A stretch of 64,000 nucleotides of DNA from Streptomyces sp. NBC_00582 (GCF_036345155.1 NZ_CP107772.1:8680001-8744000); one strand, 5' to 3'; positions 33,398 through 45,083 are shown, counted from the first letter of the stretch. Notes: generated by a model from the sequence alone, not told the origin. Program-made: numbers and translations.

Positions 33398-34567
33398 GTG
33401 GAAAAGGTGGAAAAGGCGTCGGAGAACAACAGTCACCGCAGGGTGAAGAGCCGGTGGAAGCGGGCGGGTATCGCCTTCGCGGCGGGGACCAGCCTGCTGT
33501 TCGGAGCGGTCTACGTCAGCGCCAACGCCGCGACCGTCCCGAGCGACCCAGCCGGCGGCGCGGGGACCCCGACCGCCACAGCCCCCGGCGGCGCGGGAGC
33601 CCCGACCGCGACCGCCTCCTCGTCCTCCGACGCCTCGGACGTGGTCACCGCGGCCAACGCGTTCCTGGACACCCTCGACGAGGACCAGCAGTCGTCCGTG
33701 CTCCTCGACTTCACCGAGGCGAACGCCACCGCCTGGTCGAACCTCCCGTGCGGTTCCACCTGCCGGGTCGGCATCGCGTTCAGCTCGCTCAGCGACGAAC
33801 AGCTGACCGCCGCCAAGGCGGTGATCAAGGCGGCGACCGGCACCGGCACCGACTCCGGCAACGACCAGATCACGCAGATCCTGGCCGCCGACGACTACCT
33901 CGGCGAGTCCGCCGACGGTTACGGCAGCGGCAACTACTACCTGGCGTTCCTCGGCACCCCGAGCGCGGACGGCACCTGGCAGCTGCACTTCGGCGGTCAC
34001 CACCTCGCCCTGAACCTCACCTACGAGGACGGGGAGGTCGAGGGCTCCACGCCCTACTTCGTCGGGGTCGAGCCGACCAACTGGACCGAGGACGGCACCT
34101 CCTACGCGCCGCTGTCCGGGATGTACGACGCGATGTCCGCCATGGTCGCAGGCCTGAGCACCGACGAACTCGCGGAGGCGAAGCTCTCGGAGTCGTTCAG
34201 CGACGTGCTGCTCGGTCCGGACGACGACGGCGACTTCCCGACGGCGAAGGAGGGACTCAAGGTCGGCGAACTCACCGACGACCAGCAGGAGCTGGTCCTG
34301 AACGCCATCGAACCATGGGTGGACGTGGCGGACGACACCACCGCCGCCTCCGTCCTGAGCACCTACAAGTCGGAACTGGACGAGACCTACATCTCGTACT
34401 CCGGCTCCACCGATCTGAGCGCCCAGGGCGACTACGTGCGCATCGACGGACCGGGCGTCTGGATCGAGTTCGTCTGTCAGGACGGCGTGGTGTACTCGGA
34501 CCAGATCCACTACCACACCGTCTACCGGGACCACACCACCGACTACGGCGGAGAGTTCTCGTTCTGA
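33398..34567 (+). CDS. DUF3500 domain secreted or anchored protein
   Basis: A 389-residue protein with a basic N-terminus and one hydrophobic segment (residues about 26-45) ending in ANAA, so it is probably exported by Sec and cut or left anchored. A Ser/Thr/Pro/Ala-rich linker (46-78) leads to a DUF3500 domain with the SLSDEQ, FGGHHLALNLTY and QIHYHTVYRDHTTDYGGEFSF features. DUF3500 proteins commonly neighbour HupE/UreJ-like membrane proteins, as here, where the stop and next start overlap (TGATG). His-rich segments hint at metal handling, but no function is established. Confidence 0.8.
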   Translation: MEKVEKASENNSHRRVKSRWKRAGIAFAAGTSLLFGAVYVSANAATVPSDPAGGAGTPTATAPGGAGAPTATASSSSDASDVVTAANAFLDTLDEDQQSSVLLDFTEANATAWSNLPCGSTCRVGIAFSSLSDEQLTAAKAVIKAATGTGTDSGNDQITQILAADDYLGESADGYGSGNYYLAFLGTPSADGTWQLHFGGHHLALNLTYEDGEVEGSTPYFVGVEPTNWTEDGTSYAPLSGMYDAMSAMVAGLSTDELAEAKLSESFSDVLLGPDDDGDFPTAKEGLKVGELTDDQQELVLNAIEPWVDVADDTTAASVLSTYKSELDETYISYSGSTDLSAQGDYVRIDGPGVWIEFVCQDGVVYSDQIHYHTVYRDHTTDYGGEFSF

Positions 34568-36030
34568 TGGACCGCCGGCCGATCTCACTGTCACATGCGC
34601 TGCGCATGCTGGCCGGGATCGCGGTGACGGTGACGGCGGCGCTGCTTCTGGCGGCGCCGCCCGCCGCCGCCCATCCCCTGCCCCACTCGGTGCTGCTGCT
34701 CGACGTGCACGAGACGTCGGTGGCGGCCGAACTGGAGCTTCCGGTCAGCGACTTCTCCCGGGCCAGCGGTATCGCCCTGGACGACTCGACCACGACCGGG
34801 CAACTGTCGGCGCGCGGCGCCGCGATCCGCCGCTATCTCGCGGCCCATCTGCACCCCACCACCCGCCGGGGCGCGGCCTGGACCGTCGCCTTCGGCGCCA
34901 TGGCCCTCGGCCGGGCGGAGCAGACCTCCACCGGCACCTACCGCGAGCTGACCGTCCGGGCCACGCTCACCCCGCCCTCCGGCGGGGACCCGCGCCGGTT
35001 CGTCCTCGACTACGACGCGATCGTCCACCAGGTCGTCACCCACACCGTCATGGTGTCCGTCCGCCGGGACTGGGCCGCCGGCCGGGTGGCCGAGGAAGGG
35101 CGGGACGACGCCACCGAGGTCGGTGTCATCCGCATCGACACCCGGACCATGAGCGTCGCCCCCCTCACCGTCGACCTGAAGGGCGGAAGCGTCTGGAGCG
35201 GGACGTACGCCATGTTCCGGCTGGGCGCCGATCACATTCTCGAAGGCACCGACCATCTGCTTTTCCTGCTCATTCTTTTGCTGCCCGCGCCTCTGCAGGC
35301 GGCCGGAAACCGCTGGCGCGGGCTCGCGAAAACCCGGACGGCCGTCGGTCGAACGGGCCGTACGACTCTCGCGTTCACCGTCGGGCATTCCACCGCACTC
35401 GCCCTGAGCGCCTTCGGGCGCCTCGACATTCCGGCCCGACCGGTCGAAACCTTTATCGCCTTCAGTGTTCTCGTCGGCGCGGTCCACGCCATTCGCCCGC
35501 TCTTCCCCGGGCGGGAAGCCGTCGTCGCCGGTGTCTTCGGCCTCGGACACGGACTGGCCTTCTCGCTCACGCTCGCCGAGATGAACCTCTCGACCACCCA
35601 ACTGGCCCTCAGCCTCGCGGGATTCAACCTCGGCATCGAATGCATGCAACTCGTCCTCGTCCTCCTCGCCCTGCCGAGCCTGATCCGTCTCACCCGACTG
35701 CGCGGCCATCCCGCACTGCGCGGCGCGTGCGCGCTGCTGACGGCCGGCGCGGCCCTCGGCTGGCTGCTGGACCGGCTCGGCCTGGCCAACCCCGTCGCCC
35801 GGGCCGCGGACAGCGTGGGAACGCACACCTCCTCCCTGCTCCTCGTCCTCGTCGCGACGGCCCTGCCGGCCACCCTCCGGCTGATCACCGCCCACCGCCG
35901 CACCCGGGGCGGAGACGAGGAGACGCAGAGACCCGGAGGCACGGAGACATCCGGAGACACGGGGACCTCCCGAGACACGGAGACATGGAGACACGGGGGC
36001 AATGCGGCGAGGGCCGCGGACGCTTCGTAG
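34567..36030 (+). CDS. HupE/UreJ_2-like membrane protein
   Basis: A 487-residue protein: signal-like N-terminus (ending near AAAHPLP), an extracellular region of about 170 residues, then six to seven membrane helices. The membrane half has the family His motifs HILEGTDHLLFLL and GLGHGLAF, features shared with nickel/cobalt-related HupE proteins. The last 35 residues are low-complexity and encoded by GGAGAC repeats. It is coupled to the DUF3500 gene. A transport or metal-related envelope function is presumed from the family only. Confidence 0.82.
   Translation: MDRRPISLSHALRMLAGIAVTVTAALLLAAPPAAAHPLPHSVLLLDVHETSVAAELELPVSDFSRASGIALDDSTTTGQLSARGAAIRRYLAAHLHPTTRRGAAWTVAFGAMALGRAEQTSTGTYRELTVRATLTPPSGGDPRRFVLDYDAIVHQVVTHTVMVSVRRDWAAGRVAEEGRDDATEVGVIRIDTRTMSVAPLTVDLKGGSVWSGTYAMFRLGADHILEGTDHLLFLLILLLPAPLQAAGNRWRGLAKTRTAVGRTGRTTLAFTVGHSTALALSAFGRLDIPARPVETFIAFSVLVGAVHAIRPLFPGREAVVAGVFGLGHGLAFSLTLAEMNLSTTQLALSLAGFNLGIECMQLVLVLLALPSLIRLTRLRGHPALRGACALLTAGAALGWLLDRLGLANPVARAADSVGTHTSSLLLVLVATALPATLRLITAHRRTRGGDEETQRPGGTETSGDTGTSRDTETWRHGGNAARAADAS
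35911..35998 (+). repeat. degenerate GGAGAC direct repeats in the 3' end of the HupE-like gene
   Basis: At least six copies of GGAGAC followed by A or G occur at irregular spacing. They encode a polar Thr/Glu/Gly/Arg tail after the last membrane helix and probably arose by slippage. Confidence 0.6.
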
Positions 36031-36039
36031 GGTGTCCCC

Positions 36040-36690
36040 ATGCCTCGCACATCTCCCGCAGTCGCCCTCGACGCTCTCCTCTCCGGGAACGAGCGGTTCG
36101 TCGCGGGCACCCCCAGCCATCCCAACCAGGACGCGGCCCGTCGGGCCGAGCTCGCGCCCGGCCAGGAACCCTTCGCCGTGATCCTCGGGTGCTCCGACTC
36201 CCGGCTCGCCGCGGAGATCATCTTCGACCGGGGGCTGGGGGATCTCTTCGTCGTACGGACCGCCGGGCATGTGCTCGGCGCGGAAGTGCTGGGCAGCGTC
36301 GAATACGCCACGGCCGTGCTCGGCTGCCGGCTGGTCGTCGTCCTCGGGCACGACTCCTGCGGGGCGGTCGCCGCGGCCCGCGCGGCGGTGGAGAACGGAC
36401 TGCCCTCCACCGGCTTCGTCCGGGACGTGGTCGAGCGCGTCACCCCCAGCGTGCTGGCCGCCCGCGCCGCCGGCCTGACCTCCGACAGCGACATCGTCGA
36501 CGAGCACATAAGGCACACCGTGCAGCTGCTCCTCGACCGCTCCCGCACCCTCGCGGAACAGGTGGACGCGGGGGAGGTGGCGGTCGTGGGCATGGCGTAC
36601 CGGCTCGCGCAGGGCAGCGCCCGCATCCTGGTCTCCCGGGGCGACACCGGCATCCCGGTCGCGGCCGTGGGACACGACCAGGTGGGCTGA
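36040..36690 (+). CDS. beta-class carbonic anhydrase
   Basis: A 216-residue zinc enzyme interconverting CO2 and bicarbonate. The ligands and dyad are complete: Cys51, Asp53 and Arg55 in GCSDSR, then His104 and Cys107 in GHDSCGAV. Length is typical of the bacterial beta class and there is no signal peptide. It begins 9 bases after the HupE-like stop, so it may be in one transcript with it, and converges with the MMPL gene across 6 bases. Confidence 0.9.
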   Translation: MPRTSPAVALDALLSGNERFVAGTPSHPNQDAARRAELAPGQEPFAVILGCSDSRLAAEIIFDRGLGDLFVVRTAGHVLGAEVLGSVEYATAVLGCRLVVVLGHDSCGAVAAARAAVENGLPSTGFVRDVVERVTPSVLAARAAGLTSDSDIVDEHIRHTVQLLLDRSRTLAEQVDAGEVAVVGMAYRLAQGSARILVSRGDTGIPVAAVGHDQVG

Positions 36691-36696
36691 CCGCGT

Positions 36697-38832
36697 TCAG
36701 CGGCCCGAGCGGGTGGCGGGCTCCGGCGCGCCCTCCGTCACCGCCCGGCCGTCCTCCCGGGCCAGCCGATGGGGCCACCACACCCTCGGGCCCACGTCCA
36801 GGAACAGCGCCGTGACCAGCACCGACCGTACGACGAAGGTGTCCAGCAGGACGCCCAGGGCGACCGCGAAGCCGATCTCGGCGAAGCCCACCATGGGCAG
36901 TGTGCCGAGGGCGGCGAAGGTGCCGGCCAGCACCAGGCCCGCCGAGGTGATGACCGAACCCGTCGCGGCGAGGCCCGTCACCACGCCCGTACGGGTGCCC
37001 TGACGCATCGCCTCCTCCCGGACACGGGTGGTGAGGAAGATGTTGTAGTCGATGCCGAGGGCGACCAGGAACACGAACACGAACAACGGGAAGTCCGTCG
37101 ACTCGCCCGCGTAGTCGAAGACGTGCCGGAACGCCAGCGCGCTGATGCCGAGGGCCGCCGCGAAGGACAGGATCACCGTCCCGACCAGCAGCAGCGGGGC
37201 GACCAGGGCGCGCAGCAGACCGCACAGGATCAGCAGGACCACGCCCAGGACCAGCGGGATGATCAGGATGTTGTCGTGCGTGGTCGCCCGGTCCGCGTCC
37301 AGCAGCGCCGCCGTACCGCCGCCCACCTGCGCGTCGGCGTCGGGCACCGCGTGCACCGCGTCCCGGACCCGCTCCACCGTCTGTTTGGCGGCCTCGCTGT
37401 CGGACGGCGCGGTCATCGTCGCCTCGAACAGCACCTTGCCGTCATGGAGCGGTTTCGTGCCGGGCGGCAGCCCGAGCGAGGTCGGTACGACACCGTCCGT
37501 GGCGGCGACCGTCGCGCCCACCCGGCGGGCCTGGGCCTGGTTGGAGACGATCACCAGCGGGTCACCGCTGCCTGCCGGGAAGTACTTCTCGGACACCTTC
37601 TGGCCGGTGATCGAGTCCGGTGTGCCGGTGAAGGCGTCCGCGTTGCTGATGCCCTCCGCTCGGAGCTGGATCAGGCCCAGCGAGCAGACGCCGAGGACCA
37701 GCGCGGTCACGATCCAGATCATGCGCGGGCGGCGGGCGATGCCCCGGCCGGTCCGGGCCCAGAACCCGCGCTCGGTCGGATCGGGGGAGCCGAAGTGGGG
37801 GATCACCGGCCAGAAGATCCAGCGGCCGCAGATCACCAGCAGGGCCGGGAAGAGGGTCATCATCGCGAGCAGCGCGACCGCCACGCCGATGGCCGCCACC
37901 GGTCCCAGGCCGGCGGTGGAGTTCATCTCCGCGGCCGTCAGGACCAGCATGCTCAGCACCACCGTGGCACCGGAGGCCAGCACCGCCGGGCCCGCCCGGT
38001 GCAGGGCCAGCGCCATCGCCTCGTGGCGGTCCTCGTGCCGGCGCAACTCCTCCCGGTAGCGGGCCACGAGCAGCAGCGCGTAGTCCGTCCCGGCGCCGAA
38101 CACCAGGACCGTCAGAATGCCGGCGCTCTGACCGTTCACGGTCAGCCCCGCGTAGTGCGCCAGGAAGTAGATCAGCGCCTGCGCCGTGAACAGCGCGACC
38201 ACCACGCCGATCAGCGGGACCAGCAGCAGGGTCGGACTGCGGTAGGTGATCAGGAGCATCACGATGACGACACCCATCGCCGCCACCAGCAGCGTCGAGT
38301 CGATGCCCTCGAAGGCCTTCGCGAAGTCGGCGGAGGTGCCGCCCGGACCGGTGATGTGCACGGCCAGCCCCGCGCCGCCCTTGCCGACGACGTCACGGAT
38401 CGAGTCGACGGCCGGCGAGATCCGCGACCAGCCCTTCTCGTCCATCGTGATCGGCACGTAGATCTGCGCGGCACGTGGATCCACCTGTCGGTCGTAGACC
38501 GGGCCGCGTGTCTCGGCCCCCCGGATCCCATGGTCCGTGAGCCGCCTGAGCTGCACCGCGTCCGCGGTGATCTGCGCCCGGTCCCGCGCCGTCAGCCCGT
38601 CGTCCCGGGCGTACACGACGACCGCGGGAATCTGCTCCGGCCGGAACCCCTTCGAGATCTCCAGCACCTGGGTCGACTCCGCCGACCCCGGCAGCCAGGA
38701 CGCCGCGTCGTTGTCCTGCGCCCCGGTGAGCTTGGAGGCGAACGGCGCCATGAAGAACAGCACGACCAGCCACACCCCGAGCACCAGCCACTTCGCCCGC
38801 CGCCCACAGACAAGATGCGCGGTGCCCTTCAT
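36697..38832 (-). CDS. MMPL family RND transporter
   Basis: A 711-residue membrane protein with two repeats of one helix, a large extracytoplasmic loop and five helices. The conserved [15 protein letters not shown] and its second-half counterpart [17 protein letters not shown] carry the proton-relay Asp-Tyr pairs of MMPL/RND pumps. Homologues export lipids or small molecules, or give drug tolerance. It stands alone between convergent carbonic anhydrase and divergent rpe. The ATG at 38832 begins directly before the first helix. No regulator is adjacent. Confidence 0.88.
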   Translation of the reverse strand: MKGTAHLVCGRRAKWLVLGVWLVVLFFMAPFASKLTGAQDNDAASWLPGSAESTQVLEISKGFRPEQIPAVVVYARDDGLTARDRAQITADAVQLRRLTDHGIRGAETRGPVYDRQVDPRAAQIYVPITMDEKGWSRISPAVDSIRDVVGKGGAGLAVHITGPGGTSADFAKAFEGIDSTLLVAAMGVVIVMLLITYRSPTLLLVPLIGVVVALFTAQALIYFLAHYAGLTVNGQSAGILTVLVFGAGTDYALLLVARYREELRRHEDRHEAMALALHRAGPAVLASGATVVLSMLVLTAAEMNSTAGLGPVAAIGVAVALLAMMTLFPALLVICGRWIFWPVIPHFGSPDPTERGFWARTGRGIARRPRMIWIVTALVLGVCSLGLIQLRAEGISNADAFTGTPDSITGQKVSEKYFPAGSGDPLVIVSNQAQARRVGATVAATDGVVPTSLGLPPGTKPLHDGKVLFEATMTAPSDSEAAKQTVERVRDAVHAVPDADAQVGGGTAALLDADRATTHDNILIIPLVLGVVLLILCGLLRALVAPLLLVGTVILSFAAALGISALAFRHVFDYAGESTDFPLFVFVFLVALGIDYNIFLTTRVREEAMRQGTRTGVVTGLAATGSVITSAGLVLAGTFAALGTLPMVGFAEIGFAVALGVLLDTFVVRSVLVTALFLDVGPRVWWPHRLAREDGRAVTEGAPEPATRSGR

Positions 38833-38850
38833 ACCCGCCCCAGCCTCTCA

Positions 38851-38890
38851 GGGGCGCGGGGAACCGCGCGATCAACCACCACGCACCCGC
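38851..38890. repeat. 40-bp dispersed intergenic repeat, copy 1
   Basis: Begins GGGGCGCGGGGAACCGCGCG and continues through ATCAACCACC. An inverted copy with about 38 of 40 matching bases is at 42841-42880. The GGGGCGCGGGGAACCGCGCG core is a common intergenic sequence in streptomycetes. Confidence 0.75.
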
Positions 38891-38960
38891 GCACGACGAC
38901 GAACCGCAGACTCCAGGGACCGATGCGGCCCAGCCCCGGAGGGCATGGCAGGCTTGGGTC

Positions 38961-39647
38961 ATGGCCGCGCAGATCAACCCCAGCATTCTGTCCGCCGACT
39001 TCGCCCGCCTCGCGGACGAGGCGAAGGCGGTCGAAGGAGCCGACTGGCTCCACGTCGACGTCATGGACAACCATTTCGTCCCGAACCTCACCCTCGGTGT
39101 GCCGGTCGTAGAGTCCCTGGCCCGTGCGACGGACACCCCGTTGGACTGCCATCTGATGATCGAGGCCCCCGATCGCTGGGCCCCGCAGTACGTCGAGGCG
39201 GGTGCCTCGTCCGTCACCTTCCACGTCGAGGCGGCCGCCGCGCCGGTGCGACTCGCCCGCGAGATCCGCGCGAAGGGCGCCCGTGCCTCCATGGCGCTCA
39301 AGCCCGCGACGCCCATCGAGCCGTACGAGGACCTGCTGCCCGAACTCGACATGCTGCTGATCATGACGGTCGAGCCGGGCTTCGGGGGCCAGGCGTTCCT
39401 CGACATCATGCTGCCGAAGATCCGCCGTACCCGCGAGTTGATCAGCAAGCACGGCCTCGAGCTGTGGCTCCAGGTCGACGGCGGTGTCGCGGCCTCGACG
39501 ATCGAGCGGTGCGCGGAGGCCGGCGCGGACGTCTTCGTCGCCGGATCCGCGGTCTACGGCGCCGAGGACCCCGCCGAGGCGGTCCGCGCCCTGCGCGCCC
39601 AGGCCGAGGCCGCGACCGCGAAGGCGAGCTGGGCCTGCGCCCACTGA
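38961..39647 (+). CDS. rpe: ribulose-phosphate 3-epimerase
   Basis: A 228-residue TIM-barrel epimerase interconverting ribulose 5-phosphate and xylulose 5-phosphate in the pentose phosphate pathway. Family motifs in order: NPSILSADF at residue 6, [12 protein letters not shown] with the metal His and catalytic Asp, DCHLMI with its His, [10 protein letters not shown], and QVDGGV with the second catalytic Asp. It starts with ATG at 38961. The next gene on the strand is a sugar-type SorC regulator. Confidence 0.96.
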   Translation: MAAQINPSILSADFARLADEAKAVEGADWLHVDVMDNHFVPNLTLGVPVVESLARATDTPLDCHLMIEAPDRWAPQYVEAGASSVTFHVEAAAAPVRLAREIRAKGARASMALKPATPIEPYEDLLPELDMLLIMTVEPGFGGQAFLDIMLPKIRRTRELISKHGLELWLQVDGGVAASTIERCAEAGADVFVAGSAVYGAEDPAEAVRALRAQAEAATAKASWACAH

Positions 39648-39847
39648 GTCACGGACCGTGACCGTGGCCCGCGAACCATGGCCCTGTGAACAGCGGGCTG
39701 ACACCATACGTAGCCCACTGAATACGCAGCCCGTGCGGACACTGGGCCACAGGTACGTGAACGGCTCCCATCAGGGCTGATCAAGTGCGCCGGATCTGCA
39801 AGGATGAACGGCGTATCCAGAGTGTGAACAGCAGTGAGGAGATCGCC

Positions 39848-40867
39848 GTGTCGGGTATGTCGGCGGGCCGGTCAGCCATGCGGATGGGACCCGCAGAGCT
39901 GGTGCAGGCGGCGGCCATGGCCCGCCGCTTCTACCTCGAGGGCAAGTCCAAGATCCAGATCGCGGAGGAGTTCGGCGTCAGCCGCTTCAAGGTGGCCCGG
40001 GTCCTGGAGACCGCCCTCGAACGGGATCTCGTACGGATCGAGATCCGCGTGCCGGCCGAGCTGGACGCCGAGCGCTCCGACGCGCTCCGCGCCCGCTACG
40101 GCCTGCGGCACGCCGTGGTGGTCGAGTCCCCGGCCGAGGCCGAGGACTCGCCCGACCCCGAGAACCTGGGAGAGGTGGCCGCCGACCTGCTCGGCGAACT
40201 CGTGAACGAGGGGGACGTGCTGGGCCTGGCCTGGGGCCGCTCCACCATCCACATGGCGGCGGCCCTGGACCGGCTGCCGCCCTGCACGGTGGTGCAGCTC
40301 ACGGGCGTCTACGACGCGGGGACCGCCGAGCGCGGCTCCGTCGAGGCCGTCCGGCGCGCCGCCCAGGTGTCCGGCGGCGACGCGCACCCCATCTACGCGC
40401 CGATGCTGCTGCCGGACGCGGCCACCGCGGCCGCGCTGCGCAACCAGACCGGGATCGCCCGGGCCTTCGAGTACTTCGACAAGGTCACGGTCGCCTGTGT
40501 CTCCATCGGCTCCTGGGAGCCCGGCATCTCGACGGTGCACGACATGCTCAGCGACGAGGAGCGGGCCCACTACGCCTCGCTCGGTGTCGCCGCCGAGATG
40601 TCCGCGCACCTCTTCGACGCCGAGGGCCGCCGGGTCGGACGGGACCTGGGCGAGCGGTGCATCACCGTCAAGGCCGACCAGCTCCGCCGTATCCCCGAGG
40701 TCGTCGCGATCGCGGGCGGGCAGCGCAAGGCGGCCGCGATCGACGCCGTGCTGCGGTCCGGACTCGTCACCAGCCTGGTCACGGACACCTCCGCGGCCGA
40801 CTATCTGATGACGGCGGGACCGACCCCGAAGCCGGCGCTCAACCGGGCCGACCCGGACGGGATCTGA
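39848..40867 (+). CDS. SorC/DeoR-type sugar-binding transcriptional regulator
   Basis: A 339-residue regulator with a short N-terminal helix-turn-helix (GKSKIQIAEEFGVSRFKVARVLETAL) and a SorC sugar-phosphate-binding domain carrying GLAWGRST and QLTGVYDAG. The GTG at 39848 was chosen because GAGGAG precedes it at 6-7 bases; a GTG at 39824 would add eight residues. Its place 200 bases after rpe suggests control by a sugar phosphate, possibly of rpe or remote sugar genes. Confidence 0.88.
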   Translation: MSGMSAGRSAMRMGPAELVQAAAMARRFYLEGKSKIQIAEEFGVSRFKVARVLETALERDLVRIEIRVPAELDAERSDALRARYGLRHAVVVESPAEAEDSPDPENLGEVAADLLGELVNEGDVLGLAWGRSTIHMAAALDRLPPCTVVQLTGVYDAGTAERGSVEAVRRAAQVSGGDAHPIYAPMLLPDAATAAALRNQTGIARAFEYFDKVTVACVSIGSWEPGISTVHDMLSDEERAHYASLGVAAEMSAHLFDAEGRRVGRDLGERCITVKADQLRRIPEVVAIAGGQRKAAAIDAVLRSGLVTSLVTDTSAADYLMTAGPTPKPALNRADPDGI

Positions 40868-40939
40868 GGCAAGATCGGAAGGGGGTGGTCTTCGCGGCCG
40901 CCCCTTTCCGCAATCACGACTGCTCAGGACGGTGCCTGG

Positions 40940-41245
40940 ATGACGGAGCACATGCTCACGCTGGACCTCGACGGGGTCATGGACAAGGCGGCCCTGATGG
41001 ACCGGTGTGTCCGGGACCTCGAACTGCCCGACTGGTTCGGCCGCAACTGGGACGCCCTCGCCGACAGCCTCACCGACCTGCCCGAGGGCCCCGAGTCCGG
41101 GCCGGTGCTGGTCGTCGTACGGAACTGGCAGTCGTACGCGAAGGCGCGGCCGGAGGAGTGGGAGATCGCGCAGGAGGTGTTCTCCTCGGCGGTGAGGAAT
41201 GTGCCCGCGCTCTCCGTGGTGCTCGCTCTCGGAGGATCCTCCTAA
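40940..41245 (+). CDS. barstar family protein (ribonuclease inhibitor)
   Basis: A 101-residue protein matching barstar, including LELPDWFGRNWDALADSLTDL, the helix that in Bacillus plugs the barnase active site, and the VVVRNW strand. No barnase-like RNase is encoded nearby. Lone barstars are frequent in streptomycetes and presumably neutralise an RNase from elsewhere. It starts with ATG and sits between the SorC regulator and GuaB1. Confidence 0.88.
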   Translation: MTEHMLTLDLDGVMDKAALMDRCVRDLELPDWFGRNWDALADSLTDLPEGPESGPVLVVVRNWQSYAKARPEEWEIAQEVFSSAVRNVPALSVVLALGGSS

Positions 41246-41321
41246 CCGCCTCCGAGCTGCTTGGACGTTCCGTCCGGGCACCGCATTACGGTCGTCATGG
41301 GACAATGAAGTACGTGCTCTT

Positions 41322-42815
<1,494 letters not shown>

Positions 42816-42840
42816 TGCCGGTTCAGGTCGTCCGGCGGGT

Positions 42841-42880
42841 GCGGGTGCGGTGTGGTTGATCGCGCGGTTCCCCGCGCCCC
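42841..42880. repeat. 40-bp dispersed intergenic repeat, copy 2 (inverted)
   Basis: Inverted copy of the repeat at 38851-38890, 26 bases after the guaB1 stop. The two copies flank the rpe-to-guaB1 block. The palindromic core may act in transcription termination or as a protein-binding site. Confidence 0.75.
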
Positions 42881-43099
42881 CGAAGAACAGCTGTGTTCAA
42901 GCGGCCCGCAATGAAGCGTGCGCCTTCGCGCCGTCAACGCAATGATCTTGCGTGGGTGCGCAAGGTTGCCTCATTACGACCGCTACGGCCCTGCTCATAG
43001 GGTCGTGCGCTGTACGTGGCGTGGCAGGGACCCCGCTCTGTGGGTTTCCGCCCGCACGGTCTTTGTCGCGTCGTCAGGCACCGACGAAGGAGTCAGCGC

Positions 43100-44575
43100 G
43101 TGCTAGACCAAAGCGCACCCCCGAAGGAACGCACCCAGGGCGTCCCCACGTCCCCGGGGTTCGGTGGGCGGCTCATGCGGCGCAAGCCCGTGGAACGGCT
43201 GGTCGCCGAGGGCGGCCAGGGTGAGGGAGGGGCGCTGCGGCGGTCCCTCGGGCTGTGGCAGCTCACCATGATCAGCATCGGGGCGACGCTCGGCACCGGC
43301 ATCTTCGTCGTCCTCGGCGAGGCCGTTCCGAAGGCGGGTCCGGCCGTCACCCTGTCCTTCGTGATCGCCGGTCTCACGGCGCTCTTCTCGGCCCTGTCCT
43401 ACGCCGAGCTGGCCGGCACGATCCCGGTCGCCGGGTCCTCCTACTCGTACGCGTACGCGACGATGGGTGAGCTGATCGCCTGGATCTGCGGCTGGTGTCT
43501 GGTCCTGGAGTACGGCGTGTCGGTCGCGGCCGTCGCCGTCGGCTGGGGCGAGTACCTGAACGAACTGCTCGACGGGACCGTCGGGGTGACCATCCCCGAC
43601 GCGCTGTCGGCGCCGCCGGGTGACGGGGGCGTCTTCAATCTGCCCGCCCTGATCGTCGTCCTGCTGGCGATGGCGTTCCTGCTCGGCGGGGCCCGGGAGT
43701 CCGCGCGCGCCAACACCGTCATGGTGGCCGTGAAGATCGCAGCGCTGGTGCTGTTCTGCGCGATCGGCGTGCAGGGCTTCCGCTCCGGCAACTACGCGCA
43801 CTTCATGCCGCTGGGCATGGCGGGCGTCAGCGCGGCCGGGGCCACGCTGTTCTTCTCGTACATCGGCTTCGACGCCGCCTCCACCGCGGGCGAGGAGGCG
43901 AAGAACGCTCAGCGCGACCTGCCGCGCGCGATCATGCTGTCGCTCGTCATCGTCACCGCGCTGTACGTACTGGTCGCCGCCGTCGCGGTGGGGGCACAGC
44001 CCTGGCGGCGGTTCGGGGACTTCGAGGCCGCGCTGGCGCAGATCATGCGCGATGTCACCGGGCAGTCCTTCTGGGCGACCCTGCTCGCGTTCTGCGCGGT
44101 CGTCGCCATCGCGAGCGTCGTGCTGACCGTGCTCTACGGCCAGACGCGCATCCTGTTCGCCATGTCCCGGGACGGCCTGGTGCCCAAGGTGTTCTCCCGC
44201 GTGCACCCGAGGACCGGCACGCCCCGCGCCAACACGCTGATCGTGTCCCTGTTCTGCGGGGTCCTCGCCGCCGCGATCCCGCTGGGCCAGTTGGCCGACG
44301 CCACCAGCATCGGCACGCTGTTCGCGTTCGCGCTGGTCAATGTGGCCGTCGTGGTGCTGCGCCGGACCCGGCCGGAGATGCCGCGCACCTTCCGGGTGCC
44401 GCTGTCGCCGGTGCTGCCCGCCCTGGGCTTCGCCTTCTGCGTGTGGATGATGGGCAGCCTGTCGGCCGTCACCTGGGTGGTCTTCGGTGTCTGGATGGCC
44501 GTCGGGCTCGTGTTCTACTTCGTGTACGGCCAACGCCGCTCCCGACTCGCCACACCCGCACCAGCTGAGAAGTGA
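43100..44575 (+). CDS. APC family amino acid permease (CAT type)
   Basis: A 491-residue permease with 12 to 14 membrane helices. The start of helix 1, MISIGATLGTGIFVVLGE, is the APC substrate-binding unwound segment. Further helices match the cationic amino acid transporter group. The GTG at 43100 has GAAGGAG at 7 bases, which decides the start. The AsnC regulator gene follows after 10 bases, suggesting amino-acid-dependent control of uptake. Confidence 0.88.
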   Translation: MLDQSAPPKERTQGVPTSPGFGGRLMRRKPVERLVAEGGQGEGGALRRSLGLWQLTMISIGATLGTGIFVVLGEAVPKAGPAVTLSFVIAGLTALFSALSYAELAGTIPVAGSSYSYAYATMGELIAWICGWCLVLEYGVSVAAVAVGWGEYLNELLDGTVGVTIPDALSAPPGDGGVFNLPALIVVLLAMAFLLGGARESARANTVMVAVKIAALVLFCAIGVQGFRSGNYAHFMPLGMAGVSAAGATLFFSYIGFDAASTAGEEAKNAQRDLPRAIMLSLVIVTALYVLVAAVAVGAQPWRRFGDFEAALAQIMRDVTGQSFWATLLAFCAVVAIASVVLTVLYGQTRILFAMSRDGLVPKVFSRVHPRTGTPRANTLIVSLFCGVLAAAIPLGQLADATSIGTLFAFALVNVAVVVLRRTRPEMPRTFRVPLSPVLPALGFAFCVWMMGSLSAVTWVVFGVWMAVGLVFYFVYGQRRSRLATPAPAEK

Positions 44576-44585
44576 ACAACCCACC

Positions 44586-45038
44586 GTGCTGAACGATCTC
44601 GACGAACGCATCGTGCACGCCCTCGCCGAGGACGCCCGCCGTTCCTACGCGGACATCGGGCACCTGGTCGGTCTGTCCGCGCCCGCCGTGAAGCGGCGCG
44701 TGGACCGGCTGCGGGCCACCGGCGCCATCACCGGTTTCACCGTACGGGTGGATCCGGCGGCCCTCGGCTGGGAGACCGAGGGGTTCGTCGAGATCTACTG
44801 CCGGCGCAACACCTCGCCGGAGACCATCCAGCGCGGCCTGGAGCGCTACCAGGAGGTCGTCGCCGCCTCCACGGTCACCGGCGAGGCCGACGCGGTCGCC
44901 CAGGTCTTCGCCGCCGACATGCGTCACTTCGAGCGGGTCCTGGAGCGGATCGCGGGCGAGCCGTTCGTGGAGCGGACGAAGTCCGTGCTGGTCCTGTCGC
45001 CCCTGCTGCGCCGCTTCTCGTCCGGCTCGCCCACCTGA
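44586..45038 (+). CDS. Lrp/AsnC family regulator
   Basis: A 150-residue regulator with an N-terminal helix-turn-helix (LNDLDERIVHALAEDARRSYADIG...SAPAVKRRVDRL) and a RAM ligand-binding domain. The start is the GTG at 44586, 10 bases past the permease stop. Members of this family sense amino acids, so control of the co-transcribed permease is likely. It converges with the GntR gene, with a terminator between. Confidence 0.88.
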   Translation: MLNDLDERIVHALAEDARRSYADIGHLVGLSAPAVKRRVDRLRATGAITGFTVRVDPAALGWETEGFVEIYCRRNTSPETIQRGLERYQEVVAASTVTGEADAVAQVFAADMRHFERVLERIAGEPFVERTKSVLVLSPLLRRFSSGSPT

Positions 45039-45045
45039 CGTGTTC

Positions 45046-45083
45046 CGCCCGCCGACGGATCGTCGCCGGCGGGCGCCCCGTTT
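45046..45083. terminator. terminator between AsnC and GntR genes
   Basis: CGCCCGCCG (45046-45054) is inverted at 45067-45075 and followed by CCCCGTTTT, a stem plus T-run between convergent genes. Confidence 0.8.
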
